From NCBI GenBank assembly GCA_000149265.1, contig CH003387.1, positions 434,154-498,153 of the forward strand: DNA of 64,000 nt, read 5' to 3'. Position 1 is the first letter of the stretch; every line of letters starts with the position of its first letter. Under the pieces are notes generated by a model. It did no database searches. It was given only the letters and a program-made list of their open reading frames with translations, and had not been told where the DNA came from. Positions 58,601 through 64,000 of the stretch are shown in pieces. Both the position numbers and the translations under genes were made by a program. This DNA comes from Ciona savignyi. Lineage: Eukaryota > Chordata > Ascidiacea > Phlebobranchia > Cionidae.

Positions 58601-59006
58601 AATTAATTTTACCCTTTCCCTAAACACTAATCTCAACTCCAGAACTAACCATAACTCCGACCCAATGTTTAAAACTAACCATAATGCCTTAATATTATCC
58701 GGCCCGTTGGCTAACGGTTAAAGTGCGTCGCCTTTCAATCAAAAGGTTGCAGGTGCGAAACTGGTCGCTAGCTAGTCGGTTGGGCGCGAGGTGATCTGAC
58801 GATTGCACGTGTGTTAACCCCCTTGGTTTTCCCATTCACGGGGATAAAGATGAATATCCTATCCTATTCATTTAAGAGCGCAGATTCCCGCCTTCCCTCC
58901 TTTTAGTTTTTCCCGAGCAAGCACCACTTAGCAAAACTAGCCAAAACTTACTTTGTGTGATATTATTATTGTCTGGTTCTACGTCCTTGGGCTGTTCGTC
59001 AGCCAT
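46673..59006 (-). CDS. IQUB: IQ motif and ubiquitin-like domain protein (IQUB)
   Basis: Fourteen minus-strand exons: 58952-59006, 57376-57546, 56428-56562, 55782-55949, 54778-54953, 53396-53551, 51959-52169, 51326-51501, 50536-50706, 50054-50230, 49489-49610, 48853-48979, 47310-47495, 46673-46843. All are in phase, 733 residues (human IQUB about 790). The N-terminus is acidic ([15 protein letters not shown], then Glu-rich). A ubiquitin-like domain follows ([14 protein letters not shown] ... [17 protein letters not shown]). The conserved block [18 protein letters not shown] comes next, then an IQ motif ([14 protein letters not shown]) and a charged coiled coil ([20 protein letters not shown]). 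The rest is the IQUB C-terminal region: [61 protein letters not shown] and [24 protein letters not shown] is an axonemal protein linked to radial spokes in cilia and sperm flagella. A minus-strand AATAAA lies at about 46394. Introns hold many SINEs. Confidence 0.96.
46920..47095 (+). mobile_element. SINE, 5' truncated
   Basis: Starts at GGCTGAACCCAGCGGATTAA, ends near CTCAGGGATAAACG. In the last IQUB intron, antisense to the gene. Confidence 0.85.
47735..47870 (+). mobile_element. Degenerate SINE fragment
   Basis: Recognisable by TATACACAACACACTACGAA and CGTTAACCCGACGATGAGAG. IQUB intron. Confidence 0.6.
49120..49222 (-). mobile_element. Second-family (tRNA-Ser/Leu-like) SINE
   Basis: AAGTTTCGAACCCATGATAT at the left and CGCGTTGACCACTCGGCCAC at the right, i.e. 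B box and head on the minus strand. IQUB intron. Confidence 0.65.
50727..50996 (-). mobile_element. SINE next to the IQUB exon 9 acceptor
   Basis: Near-complete inverted copy. Its 3' end (GGATATTCATGTTC) begins about 20 bp from the exon 9 edge at 50706, so the SINE tail forms the DNA just upstream of the 3' splice site. Confidence 0.88.
51640..51897 (+). mobile_element. tRNA-derived SINE, near full length
   Basis: Contains ACCCAGCGGAATTATGGATT, ATACAACACACTGCAATAGC and GGGGATAAACATGAATATCC. IQUB intron 7, antisense to the gene, ending about 60 bp from exon 7. Confidence 0.88.
52290..52900. repeat. Tandem duplication of about 470 bp with octamer palindrome
   Basis: Two direct, partly decayed copies (about 52290-52440 and 52765-52900). 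Both carry GGCAAGGCACTTAACGGATT and a near-palindrome ATTTGCATTTAATTTAAATG/CAAT that contains octamer (ATTTGCAT/ATGCAAAT) motifs. In IQUB intron 6. Confidence 0.65.
52957..53180 (-). mobile_element. tRNA-derived SINE
   Basis: Inverted: AATGGGAAAGCACAATGGAC, then TAGCTAGCGGCCAGTTTGGA and CACTAACTCACCAAGC. IQUB intron 6, same direction as the gene. Confidence 0.8.
54225..54312 (-). mobile_element. Second-family SINE
   Basis: CTAGTTTCGAACCCATGATG at the left and GTCGGTATATGTGTCGGTG at the right. IQUB intron. Confidence 0.6.
54508..54769 (+). mobile_element. SINE abutting the IQUB exon 5 donor
   Basis: Near-full copy from CCGGTTAGTCTGGCAGTTAA to GGGATAAACATGAATATCC. The antisense exon 5 of IQUB begins at 54778, with its GTGGGT donor in the short gap. 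Confidence 0.92.
55008..55370 (+). mobile_element. SINE interrupted by a second-family SINE
   Basis: Main-family head (TGGATTAGTGCTTTAGCC, GTTGGTTCGAAC) breaks at about 55085 and resumes near 55213 with GTGCAAGGTATTTGACATCG, GGTTCTACAAAAATTAAAAG and AAACACAACACACTCC. Confidence 0.75.
55086..55212 (-). mobile_element. Second-family SINE nested in a main-family SINE
   Basis: Poly-T at the left, GTTTTCGAAACCCTGATGGG, then TATATGTATCGGTTGGTTTA at the right. TGCAAG occurs on both sides, a likely target-site duplication, so this family was still moving after the host SINE had inserted. Confidence 0.65.
57645..57895 (-). mobile_element. tRNA-derived SINE
   Basis: Inverted: ATTCATCTTATCCCCGTGAA at the left, a diverged middle, and AACCAACTAGCTTGCAAATG at the right. 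IQUB intron 1. Confidence 0.8.
58300..58545 (+). mobile_element. tRNA-derived SINE, diverged
   Basis: CTAGTCGCTAGCTATTCGGT to GCCCGCCAGAGTGTTAATG. IQUB intron 1, antisense. Confidence 0.8.
58605..58690 (+). repeat. Partial copy of the C-rich centre of the 46020 element
   Basis: Shares AAACACTAATCTCAAC..CAGAACTAAC with 46085-46140 but lacks the inverted ends. Confidence 0.6.
58700..58862 (+). mobile_element. Internally deleted SINE
   Basis: Perfect head (GTTGGCTAACGGTTAAAGTG through CTAGCTAGTCGGTT) joined directly to the tail (GGGCGCGAGGTGATCTGACG through GGGATAAAGATGAATATCCT). The middle of about 110 bp is missing. Confidence 0.9.
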
Positions 59007-59661
59007 TTTAAGTGCATAAGCCAAACGTCTTTACCTTATTTTTAGGTCACAATAAGGCCTAAGCCTAACCTATAAATGTACGATAATATGTAACATTTGG
59101 CCTCGTATTTGTTGTAGATATTAATTTCTAATAACAATCAAACAGCACAATCGTAATCTTAGAACATTTTTAAAAACAGTTATAACAATTTGTTTCTCAC
59201 TTTTGTTTGAGCTGATTATCAATATTTCATGGGAAGTGTCTAGCGTGACGGTTGCCAAGAGATACGCATAAACACAGTATTATAATATGACTATCATAGA
59301 TGTCTATTTAAAACAGTTTGGTATAGTGGCAATTTTTTTAAAAAATAAGTTAAAAACTAGATTTAACTTCTTTTTTTTGCCAATTACGTTGTATTAATTA
59401 TGCTCCGTTATATAAAATATACATATTCTACTGCGTATGGAAATAAGTCAGGACCGTAGTAGGAATGCTGTTGTTCCTGTTAAAACCGCTATCGATGGCT
59501 ACTGTAGCCTGGGTATAAATATATCGGTTTTATATATATGTTTTAATAACCCCTTATAAATGATTAACAAAATATATATTCTTATAGAAACAGAAAATTC
59601 TGTGATAAATATATGATTTTACTGAGTCTTTTTTTCTACGTTACGCTGGTTACAAGTACGT

Positions 59662-59868
59662 CCGGCCGGTTAGTTTGGCGGTTAAGTGCGTCGCTTTCAA
59701 TCGAACCCAGTAGATTAGTGGATTCTAAATTGAAGGAATGTCTAAATTATACAACACAGCGCAATAGCTCCGGTAACCCGACGGTGGGCGCGAGGTGATC
59801 TGACGATTGCCCGCGTGATAACCCCCTTGGTTTTCCCATTCACGGGGATAAACATGAATATCCTATCC
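59662..59868 (+). mobile_element. tRNA-derived SINE, internal gap
   Basis: CCGGTTAGTTTGGCGGTTAA runs through TCGCTTTCAATCGAACCCAG, skipping about 75 bp, then CTCCGGTAACCCGACGGTGG to GGGATAAACATGAATATCC. Sequence close to the consensus, so among the youngest copies. Confidence 0.9.
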
Positions 59869-59964
59869 TATGTAAAGTGACCTAAAAAATCGGCTGTCAA
59901 ATCCTGACATAGCAAGTCCCTCCGTACAAAACAGCTAGCAGATGCACCATCAACACCTTTATTT

Positions 59965-60170
59965 CACAAAGCACTGCTCCACGATTACAAAACTTTACAG
60001 CTAAACGAAAACACCTGCGCGCGGCCTAGCACATGCTGCTTTTAACCAAACAAACATTGGGGAATCACCACTAATGTTAAACACTCGTTTTAAAACAATG
60101 ACTAAGGAAGGGTTCCACTCGTCACATCCTGCCGTGCATAGAGGTATTAATTGGTTGTACGCCATCCCAA
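59965..60170 (+). repeat. Dispersed repeat, copy 2
   Basis: Direct-orientation partner of 36302-36497. Confidence 0.6.
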
Positions 60171-60580
60171 GAGTACATACATGTTAGAAGATTTGCAACC
60201 TGATTGGATAACCAGTTCTACTCAATGACCTGTCGACATGGTGTGCGCATGGGAACCATAATTCTAAATTTTTAATTTTTAACTTTTACCTATTAAAATG
60301 TAATAATCGTATCATCGAGTAATGGCAATGCGAGAAATAAAACTTAAGTGTATCATTATAATAGCTCGATAAGCATGAAATACGTCATCCGGTATTATGC
60401 GATAATGGTGATTTTGGCAACATTGATTGCTTATGTATGTAAATAAATGTTAAAAATTACGCAAAATCTAAAATGTTACAGCACATTATAGCACCAATAA
60501 GTTAGTAATAATACGAAATTAAAATTGTTCATTAATTTCAAAATTAGTGATATAAAATTATTAATTTTCTTAAAATTGCA

Positions 60581-63161
60581 TCAGATTTTTTCCAATCTGA
60601 TGAAAATTCCGGATTCGCTTTGTAAAATTATTCTTGGAAGCATTTTCGGAACCGGGGAATCCCCGTCAATGTAGAGTCGCAAATTACGAATGACTTGAGC
60701 AAGGCAGATTTTCATTTCGTTCATCGCGAAGTTTTGTCCGATGCAATTCCTGTGCAAAGTAGAAGAATTTAAAACAAACTATTTTAAGATTCTGAAACAA
60801 ATGCTCGTTTTATTGAGTACAGTAAATGGTGAATGCAGATGCGAAACTTTACCTGGAACTGACGATTGCCCGTGTTTAACCCACTTGGTTTTCTCATTCA
60901 CCAGGATAAACATGAATATCTTATATCCTAATAATCCTGACTTAAACAACTTTGATTGTAAAGGTGAAGCATAACATTGTTTTACCTGGAACCAGCACTG
61001 AATGGAACGTAAGCAAACGCTGGTCGTTTTGCGATGTTTTCCTTCGTAAATCGTTCTGGATCGAAAACCTGCGAGCACAACTTATTAAATTATAAATATG
61101 TTGACAGAAGTGAAATATAATATTCCTTTACTCGATAGAATGTATTTCTGTAGTTCTGGCCGATTAAACTATGTTGTCGGATATTTGGGTATACTTAACA
61201 TCTTGTGTTGGCGGAACGGGTCTTAAATCCTATAGAAAATATCCCAAATATTAATAAATTTTAACCACGACAATTAATTTAAGACGCAACTATTTACCGT
61301 TGGATTATCCCAGAAATTTTCGTGTCTGTGCAACATAAATATGCTCGTTGACACGTTTGTCCCGACTGGAATGGTAGATACGCGCCCAGAGCTCTTTTCT
61401 GTTATTTTGAGCGGTTCTTCTAATTGCCGGCCCATTATATAAACCGGTGGTTTAAGTCGCAAGCTCTCTTTGATGAATTTCGTCAGGTATTCTAATTTTG
61501 GAAGGTCGTTCCTGAAATAGATTGGCGTTCGTTTAAATTTATCCGTTGCAGCGACGAAAAGAGGATTTGGTCACAAACTACCACCGCTGTACGTGCGTTC
61601 TGGACCACATTACCACATTTTTATCACCGAGATTAGAAACCGCGATTATCACGGGAAATGGTCAGCTTACCCCGCGCCAACCGTCAAATTACCACAGCTT
61701 TTGTAGTATTTAGTGTATGATTAGTGGAAATCCTAAATAAAGTCACTGGATTCAGCTGATGTTTGGTTAGTGCCATGACAAAAAAGACAATCCACTTGCT
61801 ATTGACCAGTTTCGATCATACACTGAACACGATCCAAACCAACAAGGAATCGCAACGTGTGACCAAAGGTAATGTGTGACCAAGTGTAATGTGCCACCGC
61901 TCTTATTTGTTGGTTAATTTGATAACACAGGAATTGTTGGTAGAATGTTGAAGTACGTAGGACGCACCGTTTAGTTCGCTTTAAGTTGGTCACAGTACAA
62001 ATTTAATAAATCCACAGTAAAGAAGGAAGGTGCAGCTCTGTATTAACCGGTGTGTTTTCTGACCTAATATATTACAACGCTTTTATTTAAATCATACCTA
62101 AATTCAAACTACATTTAAAGTTAACCGATCGTATAAAATAAACCAGGCACCCGCGACTGAGGGCACGCGGTATTCCATATTAAAGCGATTGTCGCTTTCT
62201 TTTGATGCTAATTAATATTCCATCGAATTAAAAAAAAAGATTTTCAACCAAAATAACAAAATATTCAAACCATTCGACATATTTCCGGTCACCCAAGACT
62301 TCCGTCAATTCATCTCGGCATTTGGTTTGAAATTCAGGATACTTGGCCAAGTGGTAGAGCGCCCATGCAATACCTGTACAGTATACGTTGCATTAAGTAT
62401 GGAATAAGGAAATATAAACTAAATATAAAGTGGATTGCTCAGGTAAATAGTACCTCGTGCCCACATTCGAGTGCCTAGAGCTATTACAGTGTGTGTGGAT
62501 AAATCAGACATTTTAATTTGAACGATTAATTTGATACCACAATAATCCATGGGATCAAGTTTGAACTTAAAATAATAAAACCCACCACTAGAGGTGGTAT
62601 CGTGCCCCTCGAACAAAAAGGTGTCGACTTCATCTCTTATTTCGATGTCCGTCAGTCCTTTACCGTCTTCGTCCTGCATGTATCGTACGGTTTGAAACTA
62701 ATATATGCGCAACATTCTTCATTTAAGGTCATAAAACTACTACCGACAGTAAAATAATCATCAATTTATTGATTTTAAAAATATTGCGAATTTGTTTGTC
62801 GTGCTATCGGCTGGCAATTTACTTTAGTTTACTTTTCCTTTTGTACAATCACGTGGCATAATAAATTCCGCTTCTATTTTAAGAAACATCCTGTGTCAGA
62901 TTGAATATCGACATTTCATGTAGGAAAACAAAAACAAATCGAAATATTACACGATGACGTATTAATATTAATACCAAGCTACCTTGACCTTAATACATTG
63001 TCCATTATTTGACAAACAAAAGCATGACATACCTTGCTTTGCAGAAGAATATCCAAGAAGTCGAGAACTTTTCCCTTTATAGTTTGAAAACCTTCCATTT
63101 CAGAATCCTTTTCTTCATCATTGACCGCTTTCGCAAGAACTTCTTTGCGTTCTGCTATTAT
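60581..63161 (-). CDS. Cytochrome P450, CYP4-type, C-terminal half
   Basis: Six minus-strand exons in phase: 63033-63161, 62586-62673, 62271-62373, 61298-61511, 60986-61068, 60581-60749 (261 residues). The N-terminal half lies beyond the right edge. This is a heme mono-oxygenase of the endoplasmic reticulum; the CYP4 family mostly hydroxylates fatty acids and eicosanoids. Marks: [14 protein letters not shown] before the I helix; [17 protein letters not shown], the I-helix oxygen-binding motif with the CYP4-typical [10 protein letters not shown]-helix ExxR in [12 protein letters not shown] in [11 protein letters not shown]; and heme loop [18 protein letters not shown], built from two exons, with the cysteine ligand of iron. 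In the heme loop F..G.R.C.G is complete, so the protein looks active. Stop at 60581-60583. Introns contain SINE fragments. Confidence 0.95.
60858..60935 (+). mobile_element. SINE tail fragment
   Basis: Only the 3' end (TGACGATTGCCCGTGTTTAA, CCAGGATAAACATGAATATC). In the last P450 intron, about 50 bp from the exon edge at 60986. Confidence 0.8.
61650..61812 (-). mobile_element. SINE fragment, diverged
   Basis: Inverted: CCCCGCGCCAACCGTCAAAT to TGACCAGTTTCGATC. P450 intron. Confidence 0.65.
62428..62555 (-). mobile_element. SINE middle fragment
   Basis: Inverted: TACCTCGTGCCCACATTCGA to CCACAATAATCCATGGGATC. P450 intron, about 30 bp from the donor side of exon 62586-62673. Confidence 0.65.
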
Positions 63162-64000
63162 CTGTACAAAAGTGTGGTTATGAGCTAATAACGAATCTTA
63201 ATCCAATGATCTTAACTATATCTTTGGACCAGAAGAATTTCGACTTTCTAATATAGATCAATTTAAATAATAAAAAACTTGATAAAAAAAGGTCTAATAA
63301 CCAGGTCGGTAAAGTAAAATTCAAAACGAACCTTTGTAATTATGCCACAGTTATAAGAACCAAGGGAATGACATGTGTATTGTGTATATATCACATTACT
63401 ATTTTCTTGCAGATATTGTTATGGAAGTTAAAACAAGACCGGCAGTATTTGGTTTACTTCGAAGTCTTGTTCTTTATCTCATGGTTATTATGGGTTTCCT
63501 TTAAATCCGAAAAAAACACATCTTGATTTTACTCGTTTTTTTGTTTTGTTTTTCTACGTCACGCTTGTGACAGGCGTGTCATGTCTGACATATGCTCTTA
63601 TTTTGCAACGACCTTAAATTTAAAAAAATACATCAATTGGAATTCCCGCTATCTGCAAAAATGTGAGACCTATAATACCTAAAAATTATTTAATTACTAA
63701 CTAGAATTTAGATTACCCAGTTTTCTTCGTGAAATTCCCCAATATTGATAATTTGAAACCCATTAGCTTCTGTTTGCAGAAACAAACGTTATAACCTTTA
63801 TTGATAATATACCAAGGGTGGTTAAATAGTCAGGGAAACAATCTTTTCACAAATGCAGAAAAATATACCGTACACATAACAGGGTTATTAACATAGTGGT
63901 GGTTCACACGTGATTGGGACTCTCTAGTTTGTTTATTATTTCTACAAATACAAAATACATACAAATACAAAAATATTATATTAACCCGTTTGTCGGTACG
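63162..64000. other. P450 intron to the window edge
   Basis: No further P450 exon recognised; AT-rich. The next upstream exon must lie beyond position 64000 or is too diverged for me to see. Confidence 0.5.

Larger units (their letters stand above)
59007..60580. other. Intergenic region between IQUB and P450
   Basis: Upstream side of IQUB and downstream side of the P450. Holds one SINE and one dispersed repeat; no exon recognised. Confidence 0.5.

Overview
The window reads as nuclear DNA of an invertebrate chordate, most likely the sea squirt Ciona. Genes are split into many short GT..AG exons, the DNA is AT-rich, two connexin genes (a chordate family) carry introns inside the coding region, and one abundant tRNA-derived SINE occurs about 29 times. 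I built the gene models by hand from splice sites and reading phase. Each model called complete below keeps phase across every exon.

Layout. 1-6.2 kb: gene-poor, with two tRNA-Gln(TTG) genes and three SINE copies. 6.26-8.10 kb (+): a secreted CAP/SCP-domain protein with a Ser/Thr/Pro repeat tail ending in a cationic amphipathic helix. 9.79-11.51 kb (-): the 5' part of a secreted C-type-lectin-like gene whose first intron holds a 109-bp satellite. 18.47-25.50 kb (+): connexin A, 10 exons. 26.48-32.04 kb (-): connexin B, 10 exons, convergent with A. 33.1-36 kb: left arm of a large inverted duplication, followed by a stray copy of an IQUB exon. 37.0-39.67 kb (-): an SLC2-like sugar transporter, 5 exons. 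41.7 kb: one orphan exon candidate. 42.9-46.2 kb: inverted-repeat transposons and the right arm of the inverted duplication. 46.67-59.01 kb (-): IQUB, 14 exons, a ciliary ubiquitin-like/IQ protein. 60.58-63.16 kb (-), running off the right edge: the C-terminal half of a CYP4-type cytochrome P450.

The most interesting system is the tail-to-tail connexin pair. Both have a canonical first extracellular loop (C-X6-C-X3-C). The second loop departs strongly from the vertebrate rule: it has five cysteines instead of three, with wide C-X11-C-X11/12-C spacing and an extra N-terminal cysteine pair placed exactly 19 residues before the usual first cysteine. Both end in the same KSYV tail, a class I PDZ ligand. 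Connexin A also has a second possible first exon that would replace its N-terminal gating helix.

The genes are unrelated in function (gap junctions, secreted defence-like proteins, sugar transport, cilia, P450 oxidation), so this is ordinary euchromatin and not a functional cluster. The repeats are informative: SINEs are dense in connexin B and IQUB, absent from connexin A, and at four exons their 3' ends lie right beside a splice site.
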